DNA from: Acanthaster planci
Lineage: Eukaryota > Echinodermata > Asteroidea > Valvatida > Acanthasteridae
DNA length: 64,000 nt
Reading direction: 5' to 3'
Assembly (NCBI RefSeq): GCF_001949145.1
Contig: NW_019091390.1
Location: forward strand, 1,460,405 to 1,524,404
Of the stretch, positions 46,004 to 58,177 are shown in pieces; the first letter of the stretch is position 1; every line of letters starts with the position of its first letter. Below the pieces are notes generated by a model. The model had not been told where the DNA came from, did no database searches, and saw nothing but the letters and a program-made list of their open reading frames with translations. The position numbers and the translations under genes were made by a program.

Positions 46004-46202
46004 TATGAGCCTCGAGCTGGACCAAGAGAAGGCGCAATTTTCTTGGCAACGGTGGCTACTTTGGTCGGAACTGAACTTCGCTGGTTCATGAACGACCATG
46101 AAATGCATGCGTTGCGGTCGCATCGCTACCAACAAAATGAACCTTCTCGACCAACATGGCTCTTTTCAACAGATGAGGGGGTGCTTCTACTCGAGGCGGA
46201 TA
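46004..46202 (-). mobile_element. dispersed ~190-bp repeat, family A copy 2 (inverted)
   Basis: On the minus strand it shows the same ordered landmarks as copy 1: GTAGAAGCACCCCCTC, TGTTGAAAAGAGCC, GGTTCATTTTGTTGGTAG, GATGCGACCG, GAAGTTCAGTTCCGACCA and CTTCTCTTGGTC. The ends TATCCGCCTCGAG and TATGAGCCTCGAG form short terminal inverted repeats. Confidence 0.87.
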
Positions 46203-48150
46203 TCGTCAACTATAAAGTGTGAGAATCACTGGTCACTGATTGGCTTTACCAAAGATGAAGATGAACACTTGAATGCAGCCTCACGCCGCGTGCAAACCGT
46301 GCTGGGTTTGACGATTGAATATTTTCTCAATATTCCGTGCCCCGCTGAAAGACAGACACATCTGAAAAACATCAGTTGGATTCACCGGTTCAAAATATTT
46401 TTAATTCAATAGCATTGCAAGTCTGTGGTCCACATGGCTTTGATTAAGACACGAATCCTCACATTTGTGATCTCTTGAAGAAGGCAGGGTCTTAAGCGCT
46501 GCTCGTGTGTAAAGTAGGTACGTATAGTAAATAAAAGGACCTTCTAAAAAAAAGCCCGCCCAAAATGACAGACCATCACTGAGTGTGAAAGCGAAAGAAT
46601 CCCTTTCCTTTTCGCCGGACTTTGGATATTGGCTTGTTTCATGCTTCCCTTGCGCTTTTAAATTACGGTACTACGTTCATGTCTTCTTTGCAAACCGATT
46701 AAATTCCCGGGACTCTATAACGTGTCGGTCTGTATTGGTTAGGCGCTAGTGACGAAGATGGCTCTTCCAGTTGAGTTCCTTTCCTTTTTACCCAGCAGGG
46801 CGATTGTTAGAAAAAGCACCGCATCTCGGTGTTTGACCCGTTCTGCCATTCAGTTTGTATCTATGCCTCCTTCCAAATGTGGATAATGTGCAGGACGACA
46901 TCATAGATCAGAGTTGTCGCGGGAGAATAGTATTGTTGAATTAGCTTGTTGTTCACTTTTTTTCTTTGATTGTATTCGCTTTAGAAAAAGCCTATTCTCA
47001 CACCTCGCGACAAGAATGTCCCGCCCACCGTTTCCTCAAGTGGGTATTTCACAGTGCGCCTTTCAAGACCGGAGGCGACGGAAATTGCTCTGCTCTTTTA
47101 GCAATGACCCCATACCACGCCATTGCGAGCTGTACCTTAGTGAAACGCGAGCTGAATTGACAAGCATCTGCCGTCCGTGGTTTTAGTTTCTTTTGTCACT
47201 CCGAATTGTTCGTCCAGAGGAATGCCTCTCACTTTGCTTTCGTGTGTTAAAGTCTGATGTAAAGACAAAGCCAGTCAAAGCCTTATATAATATCGAATGA
47301 TGACCTTCGGTGACGTTCGTTAAAAGTCATATTCACAAACCTTGAACCGTATTCACAGACGTCGTATCAAGAACTCAATTTCAAATGCGTATCAACTTGT
47401 ATCTCGCACGTATCTCGTCCGTGCGATTAATGAATGCTGTAAGACTTGCGTGCCGTAGCCTTTGTCGTATGACTTACACATGTAGCTTATGTCGTATCTA
47501 CGGCATGTATAGGAAACTTCGAGTGTCTGAAAAATGGTTGGAAAGTTTCTATAATTTATCGCTTTTAGTTGAGGATCTTGCAAACTATAATGAGTGTTTA
47601 AAACCCTGTCGATTGGCTGTATATTGCTAATACATTATTTATGGGCATTTTTCTCGCTGTATGCTTATTGAAGCTATGGGTAATCAATAATTACACGTGG
47701 GACAGCATTGTTGCCTGATTTTCAGTGAGTACTTTTTTAAGCTAATTTTTAACTATCGATGTTTTAAAACTATTTGTATCTAATTTTTAATTAAGTAAAT
47801 TTTATCTTTCTCTGTGCCCTTTACTAAATACAAAGGCATGTTATAAACTCGCGTCGTCATGTTGTAGTGGGTCTAATGATCGTGCAGTTCTTCTCTTCAT
47901 TGTGTAAGATGAGGGGCTCTTGCTTTCAAGTGTTTGCTTTTATATGATTGATGTGTCATCTGAAAACGCTCTTCAATCCGGCGTTCGTTGATTGTGATAA
48001 GTGGGCATTTTTAAATCAAACAAAGCAGCAAAGAACAAATTTGCTACTCGTGCATCTTGCTTTGCATAACAGACGAGCAGCATGTTTGGGTCTCGGCCTT
48101 GCTTTATCATTCAGTTTTCGACAAGATAAGCTGTTGAGCATTGATCCGAA
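46203..48150. other. no supported gene
   Basis: Short overlapping ORFs. A GGDGNC peptide near 47070 superficially resembles the OTU protease motif but lacks the rest of that domain. The 47100-47900 stretch becomes A+T-rich. Confidence 0.5.
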
Positions 48151-48405
48151 ATGACTCGGAGATATTTACTTCTGACGATAGACTGCTGTACCTCGTCCGC
48201 ATCGTCTTGTTTTCCCGATAAATCTCCCGTTGGCGATATCCACCAAGCTGTCTCCAACGAAGAATTGTCTTCTTACAGCAACGGCAGAACTGACTTGGGT
48301 CGAGTTGTATCGAAATATATAATAATGAGCCCCGTCAGTATTTCAAAAAAGCAAGGTCAGTCGAGAACAAAAAACGCGTGTGAGACCAGCGTCTGGCTGC
48401 GCTGA
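48151..48405 (+). CDS. candidate coding ORF or exon, unknown
   Basis: ATG 48151 (context CCGAAATGACTCGG) opens 84 codons starting MTRRYLLLTIDCCTSSASS, then CFPDKSPVGDIHQAVSNEE and YSNGRTDLGRVVSKYI. Codon usage is varied and coding-like up to AAAAAGCAAG|GTCAGT (about 48355), a plausible donor. Beyond it the sequence becomes basic and ends at TGA. It is serine-rich with four cysteines and no recognised domain. There is no strong competing frame on either strand, which is in its favour. The true 3' boundary is uncertain. Confidence 0.33.
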   Translation: MTRRYLLLTIDCCTSSASSCFPDKSPVGDIHQAVSNEELSSYSNGRTDLGRVVSKYIIMSPVSISKKQGQSRTKNACETSVWLR

Positions 48406-49293
48406 TGGAGCAGACACAGCGCGCGCGCATTGCTGTTCCCGAATGACCTCGGACCCGCTTCATTTTTATTTGGGTATGCACTATTGGAATACCGAAATTG
48501 CTCATTGAAACAAGTCATTTATCTTATTTTGTGAATGTAATACCATGGCATTTGAAGCCGTTATTGTAATGCTTGCTTGAGTACACTCAACATACCTGTC
48601 AATTTCCATAATGGAAAGGAAGTACCATTGTACATTTCTGTTTGCACTCGTTCTATGTACGCATTAATAAAAAAAAAACAGGAAATCGAACTGCACTGAA
48701 CATCGGACGTGTCTGAAAATTAATACATCGAATGAATTTCAAATGGACTTTTTAAACGAATACGTTTCTCTTGAGGTGAGACCTGACGAGAAATATGACA
48801 TTTTTTAAACAAGGAGATTTTGGAATAAGAGCGCTTGGACACAGCTAATGCAAGACTTTTACTCGAGAAGTAATTGAACAAGAACTCAGGTGAGGGTCTC
48901 GGTAGTGAGTACCACATCCCACAGAATACTTGTTCAATTCTCAATTAAACACAGATGCAAGAAATGGTCATATGGTCACAAAAGGACTCTAGTTGAGTTG
49001 TGAGTCGGAGTCATTGAGCAACTACATTTTGGACGTCTTCAGCATGCTCTTTGATCAAAAACTTGGCTGCCAATCATAGTCGTCCGAGGTCTGAACACGC
49101 AAAGACAAAACTTCTCGGGCTTAATATCTATAGCATTGTTTAGCATGTTTTATGTACTTGGCAGTCTCAAAAAGGTACTCGAGAGCACATCTCTCTCTCT
49201 GAAGAGCGTCCAAAGGTTGAGGACTGTCTCTTGCGTGGTGAGAGACTTTCAAGACGGTGTAGACAGTCAAGACGCGGCACAGTCTGTTTGCAG
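48406..49293. other. no gene seen
   Basis: Short frames only. Contains the alternating CG tract GCGCGCGCG at about 48420-48428 and an A-run near 48669-48679. Confidence 0.5.
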
Positions 49294-49437
49294 CGCCGCA
49301 TGTCTCATTTGCACGCTGTAATCCCAGCGCATGTAATCGCGAAGGAGAAGATAGACTTTGAAAGGCTCGTTGACCTCTTATTGTCCGTCCGTAAGGAAAT
49401 CACCCCAGAACTCAAATGTTTAAATGAAATGAAATAG
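49294..49437 (+). CDS. candidate terminal exon (47 residues plus stop)
   Basis: After the acceptor CACAGTCTGTTTGCAG the frame reads RRMSHLHAVIPAHVIAKEK, then IDFERLVDLLLSVRKEITPE and LKCLNEMK before TAG. The helical, charged character and codon usage look coding. An AATAAA at about 49737 could serve as a poly(A) signal 300 nt on. An earlier overlapping frame (49136-49321) competes for the 5' part. No family recognised. Confidence 0.28.
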   Translation, partial: RRMSHLHAVIPAHVIAKEKIDFERLVDLLLSVRKEITPELKCLNEMK

Positions 49438-50470
49438 TAAGGTAGAGAGAAACAGTGGCGATGATTTTCCTGGCATTTTTTTTAAATCTTGGATCCCTTA
49501 CGAACTGTGTCTTGGGAAGTTGCTCTGCTAGCGTAAATGCAGTGCTGGCTTTCAGACATCGGCTGAATAAGCGACACTGATTTACTTTGTGAATCATATG
49601 ACAATCTCAGTGAACTGTACGTTGGATTTTTCTCGAGAAAAGGCAAAGCGAGGTGCTTGTAATCTAAATATCTTTTTCGACTCCTGAAACAGGACAGGAC
49701 TATCTCATGTCAAAACAGCCATTGTTATCTTTAGCAAATAAAAAGATACGTTCCCATTTTGGATCTCTGTTACAGTTTTTGTTTTTATGTCCGTATGGTT
49801 GCACTATAAACACTGCTGCCGTTCCCTGAATTTCAGAGTATCGGTGTGAACAAACAATACACGCCCTCATTTTGATTAATTTGGCCTGTTACCGTCACTA
49901 GACATCCTTTGTTGTGAACGAAAACCCTTTGCTTTTTTCCTACCATATTGATTAATTTCGTGCATGTCATCCCCGTGTATTTTCTGACCACGGCTGAAGG
50001 ATTTCAGGAACATAATTGTGCAGTGTTGCTCTTCATAATCTCTGACCTTGGGTGGGTGGGAAGGTATAAACTGGTTTTGAATATTCGCTACCTCCGACGC
50101 GCAGTATTTCTAGATTTGAAATATCGACGAAGTCTCACTTTGTTCAGACATTAAAAACATATACCGAGTCGAAAAGAACAAAATACGGTAAGCCCCTTGC
50201 GTGCTAATTGACACCATGGAAATGCCAACACTAGGTAATTTCACTGTGGACATCCGAGCATTGTTCTGTAAACTGTGCCCTCAGATTTGAACAGATTTCG
50301 TTTCTTGCACCGTATGGATTGGCGTATTAGTCGGTTGATGAATTGAGGTCATGAGTGTAGATTATTATTATTGTAGTTATCACGAGCGCTCGTGGAACAA
50401 GGAATAATGTAGTGCGTCGGTGTCCCGTATACCACTCGGCCGTATTATTAATCATTCCTGGTAATGTCAC
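49438..50470. other. no gene seen
   Basis: Possible 3' UTR of the preceding candidate, then non-coding DNA with short frames. Confidence 0.5.
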
Positions 50471-50680
50471 CAAGGATTCCTCAAAAGTGCCCCCTGGCAC
50501 TGTAGCGCGCAATCCAGGAGGAACCTATGGAGAGGACCCAATGAGAAACAGTTTACAGTTTTAGAGGTGGGAGGAAAACCCCAGAGCGGTATTCTTGGTA
50601 AAATCCACGGAGTCAGGTAGGGACTGAAAACACCAATTCACATGTGGACCGAAGCCGGACCGCAGAGGTGGAACGCGATA
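50471..50680 (-). mobile_element. tRNA-derived SINE, damaged copy
   Basis: On plus coordinates it matches the SINE at 31414-31641: CAAGGATTCCTCAA at the tail end, ACAGTTTTAGAGGTGGGAGG, AAAACCCC, a CACGGAGTCAGGTAGGGACT block, CACATGTGGACCGAAG and CCGCAGAGGTG. The B-box region is deleted and the A box is lost, so it should be transcriptionally dead. It has an insertion (about GAGCGGTATTCTTGG) relative to the other copy. Confidence 0.82.
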
Positions 50681-53600
50681 TATATCAAATGGATCTCCTT
50701 GAGGAACAACTACGGGTGGAGGCTCAGAGGTTCATGTTACGGCTTCGTAGGCTGCCCTCAGGGTGTAGTTCACTACTTCAAGCCCCATTGAAAACAGTTT
50801 GAAATCAGCATTGTTCGGGGTCCAGTAACATGCATAACTACCAACATCCCTATGGTCCCTAATTTTTTTACTTTCTTTTCAATTTCTGTGGGTTAACCGA
50901 TGACATTCTGAATTATTCCCACAAAACAAAATTACCACCCCCCCAAAACTGATTTTTCCGAAGTCTGCTTGCAGCCATTCTTCATATGACAACCCTCAAC
51001 TCGGGACCGTTTTTCAACCGTATTTTTAGCCATTCTGCTCTCAGACAAAAGCCCAAAGACCCAAGGAGGTTGATTCTGGCAAAGATTTCCACAATCCCAC
51101 CATTTGGGGGCCATACAATCTCCTCTTTCAAAAGATACTGTGGTGGCACTTTAAATGCTAATGAGCTGGCCAGAAATTCTCGTTTAATTTAGTGGACTGC
51201 ACCCCTCAGTTCCCAAACTGTGAAATGCAATTGCTTCCACTGAACTCAGTTGCTCAAACATGTATGATAGTTAGATAGAAACGCTTATCAAACGTACACA
51301 TGTACATGTACATCATTTTGACATGTAGACCTAGTGAATAGCTTGCCAATTGTATGACAGACATCATATTGACAGGAGTAACTCTTTCCTTTTGTAATAC
51401 GCTGGAGACATTTTGTTGATTATAAAAGTCACAGAGAATTCGTCTCATGTACGCTGGACACTCGATTTTATTTTCGCTTCCAGGAAGTAAGGGCCAGAAA
51501 ACAGCCATACTGGGACACAAATCGTCGTGTAATGTCTCTATGCAGGAAAGATTATTCATTTTATTGACAAATTTTCCCATGGAACTAGGCCGTCCAAAAA
51601 GTTGTTTTGATTTGTATCTCAGGTTAACGTAGGGTGAGCGATAAATCACGGTAAACCGTTGTGATTAAATACACGTGAGAATATGACAAATATTTCTAAA
51701 GCTAACCACTGCGCCCGGTAGTTGCGAAAGTCTGTTTGAAAAGCGTCAGCGCGTTCTTTGTTGAAAACTACAGAAAGTCACATGCGTATTTTAAGGGGAT
51801 TTTGCATTCTCCACACTCCGTTCTCACAACGCGTTGTCTTTCGCTTTCTGTTGTTCTCGTTTAATATTCTTAATGGTGTAATTTTGGTTCGAATCAGCAG
51901 TCATGCCACTTTGTCGTGCTGGATCTTGTTAAGTGTTGCAGGATGCCTGATCGTCATAATACTGGAATCGTCAAATTTGAACAAGCTAATTCAACTGTGA
52001 AGAAAGGGGAAAGTTGTAAAAGGCGTGGGATGGTATTTCTTGGTAAATAGGCAGGGTCACGTTGTGTGGTTTGTTAATAGAGCACTTATCTACGATGCAT
52101 CTTTGTGTACGGCTTGCGCTTCACATTTTTGTCAATGGTTGCTTGCCATGTTAAACGAACTATTACCAAGTACCAACTGCAAGGGGTTTATTGAATAACT
52201 TTTTGGGGAAAACTACTCAGTGTGTTCTAGTGGGAATCAAATGGACATTGAACATTGCTTCTGCGCTCTTTCTCCCCATAGAGTGTTTCGTACTTGACTG
52301 TCGGTTACCAACCATGAATGCTGCCTCCCGGGGCTAACTTGGTAGAGTGGGTTGTTGTGCTGTGAACCAAATAATTAACTCGTCAGTAACGCTGTCTCAG
52401 TGACATTTCGGAGCGTCAAGGTTAAATCTGACAACCTTCCCTTGTGTGGTTGTGTTATCATCAACGTGACTTGCCGGCGGTAGCTGCCATAAATATAAAC
52501 CCAACAAGACCTACAAGTATAAGATTTACAGTAGTCAACGCTTTAATGTCTAATGTGCATCAAATTGGGAGTTGGACTGTGAGAAAAGTATACATCTTCA
52601 ACTTACTATGTAAACACCTCCGGACACTTAATGCGGAAAGCGCATGCAACTTCGTGACACAAGTTCAACTTTTCTAATTAGCACTCTTTTGGGCCCTTTT
52701 TGGTAACGTTTGGCCCTTGCTTTTGTATTGAGGCTTAGCCTTAATCAAGTTAGACTTTGCAGCTAGGGATTTGTGCCGACATTTCATCACTATTGGTCCG
52801 TGGAAACGACAGAACTTGTAACAGAATCGCATTGCCTCCGGCGTTTGTAAGAAAGAAACGTGACTGCGTTGGTTTATACCGTGACTGTTTTAGTCAACTG
52901 GAAGACTGTAATCTCTCCCAATATTGTCTTCTTCAATTTATTAAAGTAATTGATGCGAACACTTTTATCGGTTTACCCATCAAACAAAAATATTGTCTAA
53001 TCTTTTTTCTTTTCTTTTGCCTATTTTTTTTTCAAAATTGGGATCCAGGATGTGACATACCTGTGAATCTGTTTTTAAGCAAAAACATGGTAATTCAAAT
53101 CGGTGATGACGAGTGAAGATGGCGAAAAGGAAACAGGGACCAAAAAACGTGGAAAAGAAAAAACACCTTCATTGGTCTGTCGTTTAAATGGTGCCAGTGT
53201 TCAATTAATTCATCTTCTACTTTATATTTGTTTGAGGTGCACTGTATCTCATTGTGACATGGCCAAGTACAAGCTTTGACTCTCTGCCAGCCACCACCAT
53301 TCATCTTCGTTTGCTGTATAGTTTGTAGTGTAGTACCAAACTAGTTGTGAAAGTGACAGTGATGTTTGGAAATAAATCAAATCAAATAAAACAATACAAC
53401 AGATTAAAATTTTTGGGTTCAAAACGATTGTAGTTAATCAGAGTTCGACCATCGTTAGCAGAGCGATGGATGATTGGACGATCTAGCCATTTGCTATATG
53501 ATCTAGTCGATCATGTAGGAACTAGACTTTTGAAATGCGGTTGAATCGCTGGTTAGCAATAACCATTTACGAACATGTAGATAAGTACAATGGAAATCAT

Positions 53601-54673
53601 TTTAATACGTGGAAAAAATGTGCCGTATTGCACAGATTCTGTATGCAACGAGAAAATGCAACCAACAGTAAAATGTGAGTGAAGATTACATTGAATAATG
53701 GTTCAACCACGTTCATTTGGGTGAACTGTATCGTGGATGTGTGTTGGTGAGAACATGTTGAGAACATAATTGGCCAGTGGTCGGACCGAACTTTCCCACA
53801 GCCTAATAACAGCATCATTCTGAGACAGAATTTTAAATAGTCACTCGTCGAAAGCTTGCCTCTCTCGCTTTACCGATATCTGCTTGAGCGACCTAACGCT
53901 GCGTGCACGAATGAACGTTCTTATCTAGAATGTTTATCAGTAAGAACTGCCGTTGCCATTTCATTGGCATTTAGGATGATCACCTAGCGAGCATCGCTGA
54001 TGGGCTTATGCAATCAATTGTCAAATTACCTGTTATTTTTACACCCCCCATTTACACGCTCAATTTAAATTGGCGGAGTCTGCTCTCTGGAGAGGTACCA
54101 GTGGGCAGCGTGTCGACTACTCCCGTACACCTGTCAGCCAATCTTGACGGGTCGCAATGCTATCTGTCCAGAAACTTTCAATTCGCTTCTTTCACTGTGC
54201 CAAAGTTGATGGCATATCACAGTCTAAAATGCAGATGGTATCGGCTGACGATGCTGGTGTTCATACAATGCAAAAACATCTTCATGTGCATAATTCATCG
54301 CTCGGATGTTGAGGCTTTCATCCCTTCTAAATTGCTAATGTGTCCGTGTACGGGGAGGACATTTTGTCATGCTTGATGGACCATGATACTTGTCTGGATT
54401 AGCTTTTTCTACCATGCACGTAAATGACGAGCAATTGCTAGTAGACCCAACTGAACTGCTCCACAAAGCTCATGGCAAAGACTTGAGGCTGCAAATACAA
54501 ATTCCTGTGCAGGTTTCCACTCTCTTTTCAAAAAATGGCGAATGGCGTCGATTATGCTGACCACTACTGTAATGTAAAGAAACTTGAACGGACCTCGTCC
54601 GAATGTTTTCCAGCCGTACGCCACGGGTTCCCTGCCCTTGCATGGGACTATGTACACATATCCTTAAAAACTA
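50681..54673. other. no supported gene
   Basis: ORFs up to about 130 codons (51254-51649 minus, 54008-54376 plus) have no motif or splice support. C-run at 50937-50944. Repeated TACATGTACATGTA at about 51298-51312. A lone A-box-like CTAACTTGGTAGAGTGG at 52335 has no B box. Confidence 0.5.
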
Positions 54674-54758
54674 CATATTAAAAACTGTAGTGTTAATTTA
54701 ATACCCTGTGTTTTGTCTGAGGTCGACACTTATTTTAACACCAGCGTTTTTGCAGTGT
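54674..54758. mobile_element. MITE with CACTGCAAAAAC ends, family C copy 2 (short, degraded)
   Basis: The right end CAGCGTTTTTGCAGTGT and the inner TTTTAACACC match family C. The left end (ATTAAAAACTGTAGTG, then TTAATTTAATACCCTG) is diverged. It is about 40 bp shorter than copy 1. Confidence 0.62.
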
Positions 54759-54815
54759 ACATAATTAAACTTCCACTGTTATAACGGTATGACCTGACGA
54801 AGTTACAGTCTTTAC

Positions 54816-55018
54816 AAATGGAGTGTATATCCGCCTTGCATAAGCAACATGATCGGAATCACTGAACCGGCTATATTTATTGTGTAAAGCTGCCAGATCG
54901 AGGCTCTGCGTGCCTGTGGCGGCAGGGTGCAAAGAGCAGATTGCAGCGGCTAGCCGGTCGCCTCCGTTGGCGAATGTGCTGTTCCAGGTCGCAGCCGAAG
55001 CTTTCAAAGGAGCCCTTG
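54816..55018 (-). CDS. candidate internal exon, unknown
   Basis: On the minus strand, after ACACTGCAACAG the frame reads APLKASAATWNSTFANGGDR, then LAAAICSLHPAATGTQSLDL and a YSRFSDSDHVAYARRIYTPF tail, ending at CCATTT|GTAAAG. It is GC-rich against its flanks and carries one N-S-T sequon. The plus strand is also open (54880-55089), so the strand is uncertain. The acceptor has a poor pyrimidine tract. No family recognised. Confidence 0.25.
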
Positions 55019-57400
55019 CTGTTGCAGTGTCCAAAACTCCAGACAAAGACAACTTTCTAATCTTTCTTCTCAGGTGTTATTATCTTTGAAGTCTGATAAT
55101 ATTGATATTCTTATGTCATGCTTGATTTTTGGTAACCTTGCTTCTGAGTTATGCCTAGTGTCATCCTGTATATCTAAATGTTATCAATGTGTTTTGAAGT
55201 CTTTGTATGTAAATTTTACATATTTCGCGCAAAAGTATGCTAATAAAACGCTGAATTGTGTCTTTGTGCTTAACTTTGTTTTGGTTTGTGATAGTTCAGT
55301 TTTTGATTCATTCCGATTACCCCATTCCGCATAATGTGATCTTTTATTTCTAATGTTTTATCGCACTGGCTGATTTGAGTAACCTTTTCCACGACTCGCG
55401 ACAGAGGTTTCGAAGTTCACCAGATCAGATTAGTTTTTGAATCAGTTCTCCAGCAACTGCACACACGCCATGTCACCAACATGCAGTCATTGATGTTGTG
55501 GCGTTGGTCACGCAGTTACGCCTCGCAAATTTTATGGTGCATCGTTGTGCTGACAAATTGGCCAGCAATGTCCATATATATTTAAATCTCACCATGTAGA
55601 ATTGGTCTTAGGGCAATTCTCAAAAGAGCTCAATACTTCCAAAGCCCCTTGTCTCTGTAGAGACTTCTTAAAACACTGGAGGGCGAACGTATGACGTGAA
55701 TTTTACGAGGGAGCATGTACATGTATATTTTATGACGCAGTATGAATGCTGGTTGATATGGGCTTCTTGTCTTAAGGACGTCTCACCTACAAACACTTTA
55801 TCTGAAAAATTAATCGACAACTAAGTGATTTTGTCGATGGGTTTGTAATGACGAAATTCACGTTTGTCTGTGCCAAATTTAAGTTTGGGTGCGTAACGAT
55901 GTCAGAGTATTACCTTTTATCATTTGCTGTGGTTGTACATACCGAGTAAACCTATCAGAGAGTCACTCAGTATTTCATGAAAAAACCTAACATGAAAAAT
56001 CCCTAAACTCACTTATTTTCCGTAAATGTACTGCTGATTAGCAGTTAAAGTTGGCACGAAATGCTGGAAAATGGATACGCTTAAAAGTAAGAACTATCTT
56101 GCCTTTGTGGTCTTCTTTTAAGTGGCAGTATCACCCGCAATATTCCTCAAACATGGCCCACAATGACTCTGAAGCCGTGTTTATTTATTTTGTTCAATTT
56201 CTGTTCACAATGTAATTTTTCTTCATATATTGCAATGGTAATGGTGGAAATGGCTCGCTAATTTGTGATTCCATCAAGCTTATCCAGATGGACCGACTGA
56301 TAGGTCACTTCTAAATTGACTGACAGGCCTAAAACAACGGCTGTCGCGCGCAAGGATTCCCCGCTCCTTAGCAACGGTATATGCCACGTACCGTATCAAA
56401 AAAAGCTATAAACATGTCACATCTCACGGCGCATAGCAGTACACTAGTATCTGTTTTTGCGTATTAAAACCAATCTAGCATGAAGGAGTTGATATTTATA
56501 ACTATCGCTTAAAGCAGAGTGCGCCTGATAGGCATGAAATAACGAGCTTTAGGGCCTACGCACTACATGTACTTGTAAAACTCATGTTACTTGGATGATG
56601 AAGATGTGTTGCAGTACTAATGTGCTTTCACGAGGAAATGTCCGAGAAGAGTTTGCTATGCAGCGTAGTTATATCATGAGCAAGGTGCGCACAGGGATAC
56701 GTATATTGGAGGAACATGACAGTGGTCAGTTCACCTGACCGTTGACACTAACTTAATAGGTTCTCCTCCTTTACAGACAACTTTTTTTTTAATTATCGAT
56801 TGGGTTCTGTTTTTCTGTGGACAAATACATGTAGTTTAAACTCACTGTTCGAAATTAAGCAAGACGCCTGCGAAAACTCCAGAGGGCTCTATTGCGCACA
56901 TTTTTATACGTAGCTCATTTATGGCTTGGTTCATATCCACTGTGACGGTACACTTGTCCAAAAGCTCCAAGCTGAAGACAAATTGCCATTATCCTGTCAG
57001 GGGACATCTCGATCGAATGCGTGACAACTCTGGCCGGCGAGCTTTAATCAGATTTCCAAATGAACGAGTCCCGCTGTGTGTACAAAGCGACCAATTGGGC
57101 TATTGCTGTCATTAGGTGTTGAATTAAGCCATCAATCTGCATCGGCGCCTGCTGTTGGCACGTGACATCAAGGAGGCTTTCTCTTTCAGTGCACTGACGA
57201 TTTTGTTTGAGAGGCATGTACGTGTACCGTTTTGTTGAGGTTTTTGTGTTCGTGGCGCACAATTTGGGATTTAGACTTTCTCACATACAAGTACACGCAC
57301 TTCACTGCCCTGTTAACATGTTAGGGAAAACCCACATGTCACTTTAAGATCCTTGCCTTTGTTTCATACACGGTGTGGATGTGCTAAAACATCCCGTCGG
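55019..57400. other. no gene seen
   Basis: Non-coding DNA with short frames. T-run at 56780-56789. No inverted-repeat elements spotted. Confidence 0.55.
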
Positions 57401-57595
57401 TATCTGCCATGAGCAGGAGCACCCCTCATCGGTTGAAAAGATCCATCTGGTCGGGAGTGTTCATTTTGCTGGTAGCGATGCGACCGTAACGCGTGTATTT
57501 CCTGGTCGTCCGTGAACAAGCGGAGTTCAGTTCCGACCATATGAGCCGCCGTTGCTAGGAAAACTTCGCCCTCTCTAGGCCCAACTCGAAGCTCA
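57401..57595 (+). mobile_element. dispersed ~190-bp repeat, family A copy 3
   Basis: TATCTGCCATGAGCAGGAGC, CGGTTGAAAAGATCC, GTGTTCATTTTGCTGG, GATGCGACCGTAACGCG, GGAGTTCAGTTCCGACCA and GCCCTCTCTAGG occur in the same order as copies 1 and 2, with small indels. The central part (GTAACGCGTGTATTTCCTGG) agrees better with copy 2 than copy 1, which has a short deletion there. Confidence 0.87.
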
Positions 57596-58035
57596 CGCCT
57601 AAAAAAAATGAATGAATACCGAGAGATTTTTTAACACTGTGTGGCGGTAAACAAACACAAATTTGCAAGCTCGGAGTAGCGTGAACAGAAGAAATCAAGG
57701 TGCGCTCTATCTTGTCCAGGGCTAGGCCTATGACAATGAGACAAGCAGTAACGGTTTTAAGCAAAAACAGTTTTCTGCAAAAATGTACCGATGGTTTCTT
57801 TGGAATCTACCTAACTCGTGTGCTTCAACGCTGAGCAAAATTGAATGGCCGCGAGACATCGGAGTACTTGTGGCTAATGCTGTATGTACACTTGCCTCTA
57901 TCGGATAATGTGGAACCCGCATTGTGTGCGAGTATGCCGATACAGTTTGCAGAACTAATGATTTCAGCAGGAAGATTAAGCTTTACGCAAGCTTGACAGG
58001 TTCAATGCCCTTTCTTCAGTCTGAAGCTTGCCGCC
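57596..58035. other. no gene seen; region upstream of the 58036 start
   Basis: Short frames only. AAGCTT and CAAGCTTG words recur at about 57977-58030. It could contain a promoter or 5' UTR if the ATG at 58036 is used. Confidence 0.4.
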
Positions 58036-58177
58036 ATGGGGTGCACATCGTTTCCGCTCTCAATCCCAAGATACCTGAATGGTGGGACGGTGCGCTTTAG
58101 CATGTTGGTCGCTGTCAAACAGCCGCGAGGCGTCAGGTCGAAGTGGGCTCGTCGTATTTGGCGGGTATGTATCCACT
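58036..58177 (+). CDS. candidate first coding exon with ideal Kozak context and consensus donor
   Basis: GCCGCCATGGGG at 58036 is a textbook start context. The frame runs 47 codons plus one base to CCACT|GTAAGT, a consensus donor. The peptide starts MGCTSFPLSIPRYLNGG, continues through RFSMLVAVKQP and ends in a basic stretch with tryptophans (KWARRIWRVCIH). Gly2-Cys3 invites thought of N-acylation, but Phe6 does not fit the myristoylation pattern, so I do not claim it. There is no strong competing ORF. The frame also continues past the donor to 58275 if the site is unused. No family recognised; a following exon was not found. Confidence 0.4.

Noticed and set aside
46966-47160. GGDGNC motif resembling an OTU cysteine protease
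   Set aside because: Only the short DGNC word matches; the expected flanking residues and catalytic histidine region are absent, and another frame is open here.
52335-52380. tRNA- or SINE-like A box (TTGGTAGAGTGGG)
   Set aside because: No B box at the right distance and no cloverleaf potential that I can draw.
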